Shown: piece after piece, positions 21,026 through 31,754 of the stretch | Numbering within the stretch: the stretch's first letter is position 1 | Layout: every line of letters starts with the position of its first letter | Assembly (NCBI GenBank): GCA_022539475.1 | Contig: VCMS01000236.1 | Coordinates: 1-64,000 of the forward strand | DNA from: Gracilaria domingensis | Taxonomy: Eukaryota > Rhodophyta > Florideophyceae > Gracilariales > Gracilariaceae | Direction of reading: 5' to 3' | Length of the DNA stretch: 64,000 nt | Position numbers and translations under genes: made by a program | The notes under the pieces: generated by a model | Told to the model about the DNA's origin: nothing | The model's database searches: none | Seen by the model: the letters and a program-made list of their open reading frames with translations, nothing else

Positions 21026-22144
21026 ATGAAGCCAACTCGTGTTCGAAAGCGTACGCAAAGCGTGACTCCTCGCACTCGGCGGAGCACTCGATTATTGCAA
21101 GGTGGAATGCGGGTTTCTCTGCAGATGGATATTGAGAATGAAGGAAAGGTGGTAGTGGGGTAAGCGTTTTTGCATGGAATTGGAAGTGTTCTACGCCGCG
21201 AGTTGCTCGGGAAGCAATTGGACCCAGGTCTTGTGATGGTTCATAATATTCTCATCATTCGAAGCGGTCAGACGTTCTACCCTTACCGGGCGGAGGGCCT
21301 GGATCTTCCACAATATATCCAGGATCTCCGGACGGCCGCTCCTTGGGATGGGAAAATGATGGAACCGGTGGCAGCCAGCATTCCGGCGTCCAAGCGAGGA
21401 ACGGTGAGCGCTATGAGTGAGGTGATGACGCCGACAAGCCGCACGGAGCCAATTCGAAGTTCATCAACACCGAGAGGTAGCGCATCAGTAGCACCTCCAC
21501 GGGCAGGTCCGTCGTCTGTTACGAAGCGGTCTATGAAGACGAGAGCATCCCCAGCTACGAAGCGGACAGGTCAAACAAAGTCTACCTCCGTTACGAAGCC
21601 CACTGCGTCGAAAAGGGCTTCTCCTGCGATGAATCAAACCGTCGACACAAGGGGATCTTCTGCGTCGAAACAGACGGTTCAGCAGGGGACGGCTGTGCAA
21701 GAGGAGGAAGATCAGATCATAAAAGGTCCCCTTCCAGACGCGGATGCGCAATCCGCACAAGGAGCTGGTCCATCTGTACCCCAAACTGCACCAGAAACTG
21801 CGGAGCAGCAGGACGATGACGTTGTGCTTCTGTCCGCAAGAATGGCACGTTCAAGTGTTTCTGGCGAGCGGTCTGGAACACAAGGGACACCTACTCGGAG
21901 CAAGACGTACAGACGAATTCGTCAGAAGGTACCAAAGGTGAACCTCAATTCCAATTTCGTGTACAACAAACTGTGGCAGTGGAGAGAAGAAGTGGATTCT
22001 GCTATTGGAGACCTGTTGCAGAAGATAGATGCGTTTGTTATCTATCCCGGCGATAAAAGTTGCGAAATTGTGGATAACTTCCGGTTTTCACTTCGACAGT
22101 CCATTGTACGTGAAGTTAGGGAACAGGTCATTTCGATAAAGTAA
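21026..22144 (+). CDS. Unrecognised basic, Ser/Thr/Lys-rich protein, one in-frame stop
   Basis: A frame starting MKPTRVRKRTQSVTPRTRRS (histone-tail-like, basic) meets a TAA after 45 codons (ggg taa gcg). The same frame then continues through 22144: a folded-looking block LLGKQLDPGLVMVHNILIIR (about 21206-21265), a long disordered Ser/Thr/Pro stretch with repeated SVTKRS/PATKRT/SVTKPT/SPAMNQT/SASKQT phrases, an acidic QQDDDVVLLS element and a C-terminal block VYNKLWQWREEVDSAIGDLL. The TAA overlaps a gtaagc, so a very short intron or a simple nonsense change are both possible. I do not recognise the family; the tail suggests a nuclear or chromatin protein, which is a guess. It lies next to the right end of the composite element. 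Confidence 0.5.
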
Positions 22145-22203
22145 CTTTTATGTTTAACTATCTCTAAAAGGTTTACAACACCGAAAAGTCATGTTTTCTA
22201 ACC

Positions 22204-23035
22204 TCAAAGCTGGGGGAATGGGGAGGGGGATAACTTTTCCTTAACAACGTTGACGTAGTTTGTATGAAAAGGAGCGGGGTCACCGCCTACAATGTTTCTT
22301 TCTTGGCGGGAAAAGTCGTAGAAGTACGCGTTCCTAAACTGAAAGTCGGAGAAAGAAGTAGGGAAGCCAACGAGAGTTTTCCCATATGCAAGAAGTCGCC
22401 CAACGGTCTCTTCCAGGTTGAAAGTAGTACCTGTCTTAAGCGAAACTATCTTCAACAGCTCTTTCATTATTGTGAGCACAACCGTACTGCACTCCGTAGC
22501 GACTACGTCCATAGGAATGAAACCTCTTGAGGCCCCGACGATGTTGAACGATGATAGCCACACGAGCTTCTCATAATAGCTTACGAGAAATGTATCTTCG
22601 TCGACAACCCCGCAAGTGAGACCCATAGACCTAAACCTGTCTGCAACGTTGGAGGCCCACTTTCCTGTTACGACAGTGAGACCATCCGGACTTTGAGGAG
22701 TGACACCATCCTGCGGAGCTGCGTTTCTTGAAGGGACACCAACGTATAGACAACTTTTGAACATTTGTCCACACCGAGCTTCGAAACAATGGTATGATGT
22801 CTCCATTCTGGAAGAAAACGAGATTCTCTCTGAGCGAATAAGGTCAAGCCTGAATTACGGTCTCCAGGGTGTTCGTTCTTCCACAAACTAGTATCGGTAC
22901 ATCAGAAAGATGAGAGGTAGCAGCCATGCTGCAGAATTCGAGTGCGGAAATGACCGTATCTTCTTCGTTCGCCAGCATGGTACCTATACGCCCCCTTCCA
23001 ACAATAACGGCCCGAGTCCTTCGGGGGGAGATGAG
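22204..23035 (-). pseudogene. Ketopantoate reductase-like (ApbA/PanE family, plant-type) gene, broken
   Basis: NAD(P)-dependent 2-dehydropantoate 2-reductase-like protein of the sort found in plants. Readable parts on the minus strand: a Rossmann start VIVGRGRIGTML (about 23010-22975) with the GxGxxG-type turn, then an in-frame TGA near 22860; NLVFFQNGDIIPLF (about 22840-22800) in the same frame, the family's conserved FFQNG block; a frame change; then GLTVVTGKWASNVADRF, EKLVWLSSFNIVGASRG, RLLAYGKTLVGFPTSFSDFQ and FRNAYFYDF (22690-22290), which match the C-terminal helical domain. At least one nonsense and one or two frame changes. A probable pseudogene unless the assembly is at fault. Confidence 0.62.
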
Positions 23036-23500
23036 GCCTGAGGGACGTCAGAGTATCTGGGACTCGGAGGCGGAGTCGGAGGCATGTCGGACTGGGAGTT
23101 CATTGCAAGTGTTTGATTGTTTTTGTGTGACGATAGAAATGGAAGATGGGGCGGAGAACTGCTGGGGTAAAGAGTGATACTTAAGTACAAACGGTTCGGA
23201 AGCGCAGAACGGGAACATGGTTCACTTTGTGAAAGTGAGCGAAATGTATGATATGTGATTGTACTGAATGAATGATAGGGCTTGTATGAGACGACAAGCC
23301 ACAAAGTGTGATGATGTTTTATGAAAGGTAGGTGGAAGAGTAGAAAGTGTGCAATGAATGAAACTGATTTCGAACCTGAGTTGTAAAGTAGTTGTAAAGT
23401 ACGAGTTACGGGGAGCTTGAATACAGGATGAAATGAGCCATTTTGGCTTCATAAATGACGTGAACGGGTTCTATAGCTTCACTTGGATTGCCATAATTAA
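23036..23500. other. Spacer between divergent gene remnants
   Basis: No convincing gene. A Pro/Ser-rich ORF on the minus strand (23304-22984) continues toward the reductase remnant in a different frame and may include degraded N-terminal leader sequence. Confidence 0.3.
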
Positions 23501-23820
23501 AAGGATGGAGTTGGATTGCGCCCGAATACGTCTATAAAGGTCGTAGAAGCACTTATGAACGAAGGAGTTGTAGACATGTTATTGTTGATGACGGTGGAGC
23601 CAGGGTTTGGAGGACAGGCGTTTATGGAGGGTGTTCTTGACAAGGTGCGACATGCAAGGGAGTTGTACCCAAGAATAGGGATACAGGGGATGGGGGTATT
23701 GGACTGAGTACTGTGAAAGGAGTAGTGAAGGCCGGTGCAAACATTTCAGTTGCAGGATCTGCCATCTTTGGCTCGAGTAACCCAGCTCATGTCATAGCTG
23801 GTTTTCGAAAGGTTGGTTAG
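23501..23820 (+). pseudogene. RPE: Ribulose-phosphate 3-epimerase, C-terminal remnant
   Basis: Enzyme interconverting ribulose- and xylulose-5-phosphate in the Calvin and pentose-phosphate pathways. The remnant reads GVGLRPNTSIKVVEALM, VVDMLLLMTVEPGFGGQAFM (the signature with the catalytic Asp and phosphate-loop residues) and, after one frame change near 23684, DGGIGLSTVKGVVKAGANIS and VAGSAIFGSSNP before a stop at 23820. Only about the last 105 of the usual ~220 residues are present; upstream DNA has a TAA in frame and no N-terminal half. It is therefore a 5'-truncated, frameshifted copy, not the cell's working gene. Confidence 0.85.
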
Positions 23821-23884
23821 AGATAGTAGCATAAATTTATTGTTTATTACATTGTTACCTTTACGTGTTATCACGACTACATTC

Positions 23885-24235
23885 TCCGTCTCTATTGGAG
23901 ATGTATTTCTCTTGTATCACAACCGGGAAAGGATGTGAGAGAACATAAATATATCCCCAGTGGACGCTGAGAGGGAGGATGAACTACTCTACGTGCTATC
24001 ATTGTTACCCATCCGGTGTCGAGTGGTGACATATTCTCTTTTTGTCACAACCCACACAGGATGTGACGGAAGAAGATGCCCCCAGTCGAGACAGAGGGTC
24101 AGCTACTCTAAGTACAATCACTAGTCCCTAGCTTGCCTCCACTGGCAATATCTTCCTGTTTTGCTATAACTATCGAGTGAGGCTATGGTGGAAGAGAAAA
24201 ATATCGCCGGTCGAGGCGAGGTGGGTGGGGATTAT
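23885..24235. repeat. Three diverged ~125-bp tandem units with internal hairpins
   Basis: Three successive units each contain a stem of the type atattctctttttgtcacaa / tgtgacggaagaagat followed by cgccc/ccccagt-gag; the loops and spacing vary. They resemble decayed fold-back units but share no TTAGGG motif with the 4.5/19.8-kb arrays. Confidence 0.55.
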
Positions 24236-24456
24236 GTGAGCGCGAAAGAGGAGACAGAGAGGTGGCGCTTAAATAGTGGAAGGTGCGGGGTGTACAGTAG
24301 ATGTTTTGGCGGGAAATGGGATGAGGGAAACAGGGACAATCATGGTGCTGGATATAGCCCGTGTGGTTGGACAGTGGGGGTGGACAGCACAGTTTAGCTC
24401 GATTGCACTGTATCGCAGCGGAAACTTCGATCCAACTACTACTTCTTTTTCTGAAG

Positions 24457-25385
24457 ATGTCGAACGGATACGTGAAGGATGAGGAGCTGTTGGCGCTGTT
24501 GGAGGGGGAGGAGGTACCGCAGACGCCGTCACCAAAGCGGGAAGAGGACGTGATTACGGCGGCTGGTCGGATGTCGCAGAAGAAGGAAGTGGCCGATGAA
24601 GGAAAGAAGTGTGAGGCGAGGAGAGGGGATGGTGATGAGGTGGAGAAGGGGGTAGAATTGGAGGTGAGGGGGTCGCAATGGAGAGAAGGGGTGCGGTGCA
24701 TCTGAGTCAGTTAGAGGTTGGAGACCAGATAGAGAGTGGGGGCGGAGAGGGTGACAGGGAGATGCGGTTTGTGGGGGAGATGAAGGCGAGGGTGGGGATG
24801 TTGGGGTTGGTGATGAAGGAGCAACTGGACGATGGAATTGTGGAGATTGTAACGGAAATGGGCGGTGTGGTGCTGAGTGGGGGTGGTAGTGGTGTTTCGG
24901 TTGAGGCGATTTCGAGCCTGCGGAATTCGTTGTCGGTATTGGGAGTGGAGATGAGAAATCATGTGTATGGGATAGTGGAGTGTGCGGGAAGGGAGGTTGG
25001 AGAGTTGCGGGAGGAGAATAGGGTTCTGAACGAGAGGTTGGACGTGCTGGAGAAGGAGGTGAAGGAGCTGTGCAAGAGGCAAAGATTGGTGGAAGAGGAG
25101 ACGGTGAAAGGAGGTGTGGAGGGAAAGACGGAGAAGGGAAGTGTGGGAAGGGTGGCGGTGCAGAAGGGGTCTCCTGTGACACCGAAGACAAAGGGTGGTG
25201 GGGTTGGGGATGGGAAGAGCCGTCTGAAGAAGAGGCGTAAGGAGATGAAGAAGGTGGTGGAGGAGGTGCCGCGGGAGGGAGTGGGAGCTCCGGTGGTGAC
25301 TGGGTTTAGGAGTGCGGCGGAGGTAGCGCGGACTGCGAAGGGGATTCTGAGGGGACAGGAGGAGAGAAGGATGGGAGGGATTTGA
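24457..25385 (+). CDS. Unrecognised coiled-coil protein in two overlapping frames
   Basis: Starts MSNGYVKDEELLALLEGEEV at 24457 and runs about 82 codons to 24705; a second frame opens at 24678 and continues to 25385. The second part contains a helix-rich leucine-zipper-like segment ENRVLNERLDVLEKEVKELC (about residues 112-131 of that frame) and a basic tail KSRLKKRRKEMKK. The overlap next to a GGGG run suggests a single gene with an indel. The coding strand is unusually G-rich and C-poor. Coiled-coil plus basic tail is seen in many unrelated proteins, including transposon nucleic-acid-binding proteins; I do not assign a family. Confidence 0.4.
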
Positions 25386-25768
25386 AGCCGTTTTGGGGCG
25401 AGGCGGGTATACGAGAAGGGGGAGAGTTGTGCACCTGACTTCTACAAAATGAACGCGTGATGGGCGAGAAATGGGTAAATAGCGGGGGTGGTGTGGACTG
25501 GGAAGAAGTGATGGGATGATTGAGGTGGGATGAGTTGCGATTGGCATTGCAACATGGGAGAAAATGGAAACGCAAACTAGCACGAGTGCAGTTTTGAGAG
25601 AGGGTCGCGGAAAAGAGTGAATGGGACCATGCGGCGAAGTAGAACCTCTACAAAACTAGGGGACCCAAGAACTAAACTGCGCGAGATGGAATTTAATATT
25701 CCAAAATTTCTTGATTTTTTGAGTGCCAGCCTCTGCTACCCCCTCGCGCGCCCCAAATAGACCCAAAA
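25386..25768. other. G-rich tail and AT-rich spacer
   Basis: Possible continuation of the preceding frame for a few codons (KPFWGEAGIREGGELC), then noncoding DNA. On the minus strand, cagaggctggcactc near 25730 resembles hAT-type termini, but no partner was found. Confidence 0.3.
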
Positions 25769-26239
25769 CTAGCTTAGTTTCCAAAGCGAACAGACTATAT
25801 TCCACTTTGCAGAACACAGACGTAACATACTTAGCGCTTTCGTATGGCCTGTAAGACTTCTATCCAGCGAAGCGCTTCTTCGTTTCTTCACCAGTTTTAT
25901 CGGAGTCAGTTGATGCCCAAAAACACTAGACTTTGAACCCATTTCCTGATAACGCTCCTTAAGTCGGTTGTCCTCTAGTAATCGCTGCTTTGTTTCAGAG
26001 TCAATTCCATCGCAGATAAGAAGGTGCTCGCCAAATCGTGACGCGTTAGGTCTGGCGGATCTGGAACGGTAATTGCACGTCTTGCAAGCCCACGAAATAG
26101 GACCATCTTCTCCGTTGGGTAGTGGTAAAGGGCTAAGTTCGAAGTTCTGATTCATCCACCATTTTCTGGGTCGACCACCTTTCGCCTTGGACGACAAGGT
26201 GCTGCCGTTGGAGCTCGTATGGCTTTGGTTCTCAGGCAT
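25769..26239 (-). CDS. BED-type zinc finger, N-terminal fragment of a hAT-like transposase
   Basis: 156 codons from the ATG giving MPENQSHTSSNGS. It has a basic AT-hook-like GGRPRKWW, then a single finger with C-x2-C (WACKTCNY) and H-x4-C (EHLLIC), followed by ETKQRLLEDNRL and a basic region, then it ends. That is the usual first exon or domain of BED-finger hAT transposases, which bind transposon ends. The catalytic part is absent downstream, so this is a truncated element or a lone finger protein. It is the type of domain missing from the hAT gene at 12.7-14.5 kb, though I cannot show that they belong to one family. Confidence 0.6.
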   Translation of the reverse strand: MPENQSHTSSNGSTLSSKAKGGRPRKWWMNQNFELSPLPLPNGEDGPISWACKTCNYRSRSARPNASRFGEHLLICDGIDSETKQRLLEDNRLKERYQEMGSKSSVFGHQLTPIKLVKKRRSASLDRSLTGHTKALSMLRLCSAKWNIVCSLWKLS

Positions 26240-26985
26240 GTAGAACTGTTTTGGCTATGAAAAGCAGCAGTTCTGTTCGTTGAATAGAGGATAGACGCAG
26301 CGCACGTTTGTTTATGATCAAAGATGTTTGCGACGCCTTCTTTGACTGAAAAGATTGGCAAGATAGTTCTGGAAGAATGTCAAAGAGAAGAAAAACTGCA
26401 CAGTGTAATGATTGGATTTTGTTTCTTTTGTTGTACAATATGGCGCAACAAGTCAAGACTACAAGAAAGAGAGTATACTTAATGCTGATCTGCCGCCAAG
26501 AGCTCGAGATCAGATATTTTGATTTTGCAGCTATAAAGGTTACAGTTTTCGAAAGAAAACTGTAATACTGACGTTGAAAGGTCATACATCTTGCTTGAAA
26601 GAACGTTTTCAAACACTTTGTGTTGTTTTCGTAATAAGTTTAGCACGGAGGTGCACAGAAAGCGATACGTTTCCGATTTGCAGTACATTGATCCGTACTA
26701 TGGATCACTCTGAGAAGTATCAAGTAACGGAACAACCATAGCATGAAGTTTTCATGAGAAGGGAAGTAAATTTCGTTTTCACAGATTCTTGGGTATGAAT
26801 GCCACGAGGAGACTACTCGAGACCACTCGAGACCACTCGAGACCTTCTAGTGGACATCTTGCGCATTAATGGGCGAAAACCCTTGTCTTCATGCAGCAAC
26901 ACTGGTCCGTGCGTTGCACGGCACAATTTGTGCCATGTATAGCCGTGCAACGCACGGACCAGTTTTGTTGAACACCAGACCCCTA
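26240..26985. other. Noncoding region with short tandem repeat and hairpin
   Basis: No gene. At 26811-26844 a 10-bp unit gaccactcga is repeated about 3.4 times. At 26901-26963 perfect 22-bp arms (actggtccgtgcgttgcacg...) surround a 19-nt loop, directly beside the left end of the pogo element. Confidence 0.75.
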
Positions 26986-29034
26986 CACCCAGTGACCGCG
27001 TTAGATGTGGCCCACACCATTTATTGTCATCAAAAGTAAAGCGATGGTACCTTGATTAGCGTGAGCCACGGCAAAAGCGGTACCACACTATATTGGGTGT
27101 AAACGCATTTAATGCGGGCCACAACATTTAATATAAACTGAATTAACGTTACTTAAGTCACATCCTTGTAACAACTCACTCCGAGACAATTTTCCGGTTA
27201 AAATGGTTCCTGTGCTTCGCTAAAATGTCCTGAAGCACAGAAAAAAGCTGTCAAACTTCCCAACTTCCGTTCAGATTGGGAGCCAGTCCAGTCCTAATCA
27301 TTGCCTTTCGAGCGTACGTTATAACATTCACATCTTGCTGACGATTAATATCATCAACTGCAGCGGCTACAAGCTTTAGAAGAACACGTTTCCCACGGTT
27401 TTCAAGTTTTCCAGACTCTGACTAAGATTCCGTTTTGATCATCTACATTTTATATTCTTCCCATCTTGTGTACCATGCGCATTTTATTTTCTGAATGAAA
27501 AACGAATCCGCTGGCTGCAAAAGATGCGTGGCATTAGGCCAAAAGAATTTTAAATCGGTCTTAATACGTTCCTTTGCAGCATGCAGTTCTTCAGTGTCAT
27601 TGTGACCGTTGCAGTTACCCATAAAAAGGACTCGTCTGCCCAAATTGGGCAGTGTCTTGATTGCCCTTGGCTCCGAAAACCATTGCGAAAGAACTGTTGT
27701 GTCGATCCAACCTTTTGGTCCCGTGCGATATGAAACTCCGGGAACGTCATCAGGGACACCACGAAGTGGATAAGATCTCGATTTGTTGGTGAAAACCATG
27801 AAGGCAGGTTCAACACGTGCACTTCGACCACCACTGATTGTCACCATCATTGTTATTCACTCTCCTCTTCAGACGCCATCACTGTACTTCACCGACTTTC
27901 CTCCGCAAAATGCGAGAGTCTTGCAATTATCCATGTTGATAACGAAGTGTGTTTCGTCCATATTTTCTATATCTATTTTCTTAGAACTCCACTCTGGAAT
28001 CCACGGGACAAAACTCCCAAACGGTACGCGACTTCCTTGTGAATGGATTCGGTTTTTTGTAAAGACAACATCAATTTTCCGGTGTGAAAATGACTCACAC
28101 TTCTGTGCCGATCCATGAATGTCTGAACCCATCGTCGTGTGACACAGTGTGATATCGTTTTTCTGTGAGCGTGCATCGATAGTTTTCTTTTGATAAAACG
28201 AACTCGTTGAATCTTTGATAAGATCCAGAGCAAAGCACTGCAGGACTTTCCAGTTGATCTTGACACCGAAATTGCGATGTCTATCAAACTCTTGCACCAA
28301 GTCGAGATGCAAAGACCGCACCCACTCACGAGACTTTCGACCTCGTCCGACACGTGCTTTCAGCTGCACTTGCTTTACTTCGAGGTGAGTGTTACGGGTA
28401 ATGCTCGTGCATGAATCTCGAGTTTGGGAGTCTCCATTTTCGTCAACACAATCTTCTTTGCTTTGCCAAATTCTACTTGCTTTCATAAGGTTGGCTTTCA
28501 ACGAACTGCGAAAGAGTAACGGAAATTGACTTACAGCTTTTGAGATTATGTTCTTCACATCATTTGTCTGAGACTCCTGTATCATATAACCAGCAATCTT
28601 TGTTTTTTGTGCTATGGTTAGCACATTGCTTGGTGCTTTGGATCTCTTCTGGGGCGGTTTAAGAGAGGCATTGCGGCTTTTTGGGTCATGCGAGGCAGGT
28701 AAAGGTGCAAAATTAGTGGTGGATTTTAAATTCACAGAAAAGGGAGTATGTCGTGCGGCGGCTCTTTGGAAGGCCGCTACAATGGGAGAAGCACTGAGTG
28801 GAACGCTCATGTGGAATGAGAATGGAAGAACTTCTCTTGGATGGTTTTTTTGTACGGCTTGAGACAAGTTATTATCTCATGGGGCAAGCAGTGCAGACCG
28901 CCGTCGACTCGTCGGCCTCTAACCCACATTATTTTTGACACAGGATCTCTCTGGCAGTACCGCAATTAGCGTGGGTAACTTTATATCCGTTACCACGGTA
29001 TATAATCACCCACGTCTAATGCGGTCACTGGGTG
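26986..29034 (-). mobile_element. pogo/Tc1-type transposon, complete ends, TA target duplication
   Basis: Terminal inverted repeats begin CACCCAGTGACCGC at 26986 and end with its reverse complement at 29034; about 25 bp match with two mismatches. The element is flanked by TA on both sides (26984-26985 and 29035-29036), the hallmark of the Tc1/mariner/pogo superfamily. It is 2049 bp long and carries one minus-strand transposase gene. A second subterminal motif (ttagcgtg...cacgg) occurs near both ends. Confidence 0.9.
27443..28867 (-). pseudogene. pogo-like DDD transposase, dead
   Basis: Starts at 28867 (MSQAVQKNHPREVLPFSFHM). The N-terminal half has a helix-turn-helix-like DNA-binding region (KTKIAGYMIQESQTNDVKNI). 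The catalytic region has ENMDETHFVI (first Asp), RRVLFMGNCNGHND where the family has DNC.GH, and HLLQPADSFFIQKIK (third Asp position). GWIDTTVLSQWF is the usual block before the second Asp. Two in-frame TGA codons lie near 27850-27864, just before MMVTISGG, and the second catalytic Asp is Gly (GGT at about 27618). The frame is otherwise intact, so it died recently or drifts slowly. Length without the stops is typical of pogo elements (about 475 codons). Confidence 0.85.
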
Positions 29035-29036
29035 TA

Positions 29037-29540
29037 GCTAGAGAGAGATGAAAGCGAATGCAACGGCAAAAACTTAGATTACTAAAGAGCACAATAGGAT
29101 ACTGTACACCAGGTGTTCCCACGTGCACGTGTACTTCTTGAACTGCCAGAAAAACTCAGTGCCACGAGTGCTCCCGGTACCCCTGTATTCCGCGCTGCCT
29201 TCGGCGAACATCATGTTGAGCCTACACAGCTGCCTCCAAGGCACATCCGTAAGGAGGCTTCAATAAGAAACCACTCGTTCTGGTTCCAATTTCCACGTAT
29301 CTCATTCCTTCGGTAGCATCACTCAATTCAAAGTGCATATCTGCCATCATTTATCACGATTGTGTGCCATAACCGCCCCAAACTCTCTTTGGCGACGACC
29401 AGATTAACTCCATCACCCAAAAGGAAGACAAACAGCGCAAACGCGAGAAATCTGCCTTTCTATTCCTTCGTACGGTTTTCACCGAAGCAAATAGGCACTC
29501 TTCGCGGAGCAACGTACCCCAACTGGTTACGCACCGAATC
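29037..29540. other. Upstream region of CYP51
   Basis: About 500 bp with no gene; expected to hold the CYP51 promoter and leader. No clear TATA box recognised. Confidence 0.35.
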
Positions 29541-31188
29541 ATGGATTCTGTATGTTCTTACGTTCAGGCGACATTCTTGGACACTGTTTCGGCCGCCAAA
29601 ACAGGTGACATCGAAGCGATTGGTTGGCTTCTCGTCATTGCGCTGTCCATAGTTCTTGGCTTTATAGCCTTCTTTCAAGTCGCCGTCGGTGATGCCAAGG
29701 TTTCAAAAGCCAAAAGGTTGGGCAAGTCGATACCCCCTCCGAGCTATAACGTTGGCCTGCCCTTGATTGGCAACGTGCTGGCGTTTGCAAAGAACCCATT
29801 AGACTTGGTCTGGGAAGGTTATGCGAAGAAGGGGGAGGTCTTCACCGTGCGGCTCTTGACAACGCGTCTCACGTTCCTCATTGGACCAGCGGCATGTGAA
29901 GCTTTCTTTAAAGCCTCAGATACAGAACTTGATCAGAGCGAACCCTACAAGTTTAGCATCCCAGTGTTTGGGAAAGATGTGGTTTACGACGCCACCCTCG
30001 AAAATCGCCTACAGCATTTTCGCATCCTGTCAATGACCCTGAGAGTGAATATGCTCGAGACCTACGTCCCGCTTATGATCAAAGAGGCTGAAGACTTTTT
30101 CGCAAAATGGGGCGATGAAGGAGAGCTTGATCTCTTCGAAGAGCTCGGCAATCTTATCATTCTCACCGGTTCTCGTTGCATTATGGGCCGTGAAGTGCGT
30201 GAAAATCTCTTCGGCGAGGTGTCACATCTTATTCATGATCTTGACCAAGGCATGCAGCCAATTTCAGTCCTTGCGAACTGGCTACCCATCAAAGCTCACA
30301 GAGTGCGTGATCGTGCGCGTAAGAAGATGGGGGAATTGTTCGAACCAATCATCCGGGCTCGCCGCTCAGGTCAGAACAGAGAAGATGATATGCTTCAATG
30401 GCTTATCGAAGCAAAGTACAAGAATGGAAAACCTTTCACGGAGAATGAAATTGTTGGTATTCTCGTCGCAGGCGTAAGTATACAATCTGTCTTTTTCAAA
30501 TCTATAGCTCGAACGTGGCTTTCATCCGATTCTAACATTCTTTGCTTGCTAATTGGCTTTCTCTCAGTTATTTGGAGCGCAACATACATCAAGCGCTACA
30601 TCAACGTGGATCGGAATGCACTTGTTACGTGACGAGGCTATGGTTCTGCGAGTCAAAGAAGAACAAGAGCAGGTGCTGAGCGCCACTGGCGGCAAGTTGA
30701 ATTATGAAGCTTTGACCAAAATGAATCTTCTTCATTCATGTATGAAGGAAACACTAAGAATGCACCCGCCTTTAATTTTCTTGATGCGAAAAGTACTTGA
30801 GCCGCGTCCAGCTCTGGGAGGGCGCTATATAGTTCCGGAAGGCGATTACGTTGTGGCATCTCCAAGCGTTGCGGGTATGCTTCCCGACGTCTTTGCTGAA
30901 CCAAACAAGTGGGATCCTGATCGATTCTTGCCGCCCCGTGAAGAAGACAAGATTGCTCCCTACTCATTCCTCGGTTTCGGAGCAGGTCGGCATGGTTGCA
31001 TGGGAGAGGGTTTCGCTTACGTTCAAGTGAAGACAATCTGGAGTATTCTGCTGAAAACATTCGATATGGAGGCCGTTGGAAAGTCTGTGCCCGAGCCCAA
31101 TTACAACGCCTTGGTAGTAGGGCCAGCCCACGGAACGTGTATAGTTCGATACAAACGCAAGAAATCCTTGAGCCCCGCAGAAGACTAA
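29541..31188 (+). CDS. CYP51: Sterol 14-alpha-demethylase, cytochrome P450 CYP51
   Basis: ER-membrane haem monooxygenase that removes the 14-alpha methyl group of lanosterol, cycloartenol or obtusifoliol-type sterol precursors. Two exons: 29541-30473 and 30568-31188, with a 94-bp phase-0 intron (gtaagt...ctctcag); product 517 aa, normal for CYP51. Seen: an N-terminal membrane anchor (about residues 28-50), the CYP51 I-helix GAQHTSSATSTW just after the intron, ExxR in MKETLRMHP (E372, R375), and the haem loop FLGFGAGRHGCMGEGFAYVQ with Cys455. Ends MVVGP-like ALVVGPAHGTCIVRY, also typical of CYP51. It lies 29 bp from the stop of a convergent cytochrome b5 gene, a possible electron donor to it. 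Confidence 0.93.
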
Positions 31189-31217
31189 CGAAGACAAGAA
31201 GTTGTTCGGAATTTACC

Positions 31218-31754
31218 TTAATCCCCTTTCTTGTCCGATATTTCGGGTGGAGCAAGATCTCCGATGTAGAACTCATCGATCTTCGTTAAACAAACGTGGT
31301 TAGATTCATCACTCAGTTCTCCGTGCGCATCAAACTAACAGCAACGAATATCTGACGAGGCCAGAAAAGAAATGTAACAATCTTCGTTCATGCTTTCTAT
31401 GAAATTTCAACTTACCATGTCCCATACTCGTGCCGGGTGTTGCGACCCAGAAAACCCTTTTGTGGAATCTCGTCCTGCGTTTCGAAGCAGAGCTTCACCT
31501 CCTGGATGCAATGCAAGGTAGTCAGTGAAGTCGTAGACCTTGCCTTTTATAATGAGCCAGACATCTGCCTGCGAATTATGACTCGAAACTTCTTCCTCGG
31601 TAAAAACTCGACCAGATCCAATACTTGATGCGGTCTGAGGGGCAGACAGCACTGCAGATCCTCCTCCAAGACCTCCATGTCGATACCGACGGATTAGAAC
31701 ATATGCCCCAACACAGAACACCAGTCCAATCACCGCCAAAGGTAACGTAAACAT
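31218..31754 (-). CDS. Cytochrome b5, N-terminally membrane-anchored, two exons
   Basis: Small haem protein that passes electrons to P450s, desaturases and other ER oxidases. Exon 1 is 31754-31416 (113 codons), ending VWDM before a gtaagt donor; an 81-bp intron follows; exon 2, 31334-31218, reads FDAHGELSDESNHVCLTKID then EFYIGDLAPPEISDKKGD and stops. The EFYIGDL ending is the canonical end of a cytochrome b5 fold, which supports the splice; reading through the intron would stop after two codons. Haem ligands: His of LALHPGGEALL and His of GSQHPARV. The first ~22 residues (LPLAVIGLVFCVGAYVLIRR) form one membrane helix, so the domain is anchored at its N-terminus rather than the usual C-terminus. 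Product about 151 aa. Confidence 0.88.

Noticed and set aside
19727-24235. CRISPR array
   Set aside because: Repeats are palindromic tandem units without unique spacers, in a eukaryotic setting with no cas genes.
24529-25583. Pro/His/Ser-rich minus-strand ORFs of 220 and 290 codons
   Set aside because: Antisense of a G-rich coding strand; low-complexity translation only.
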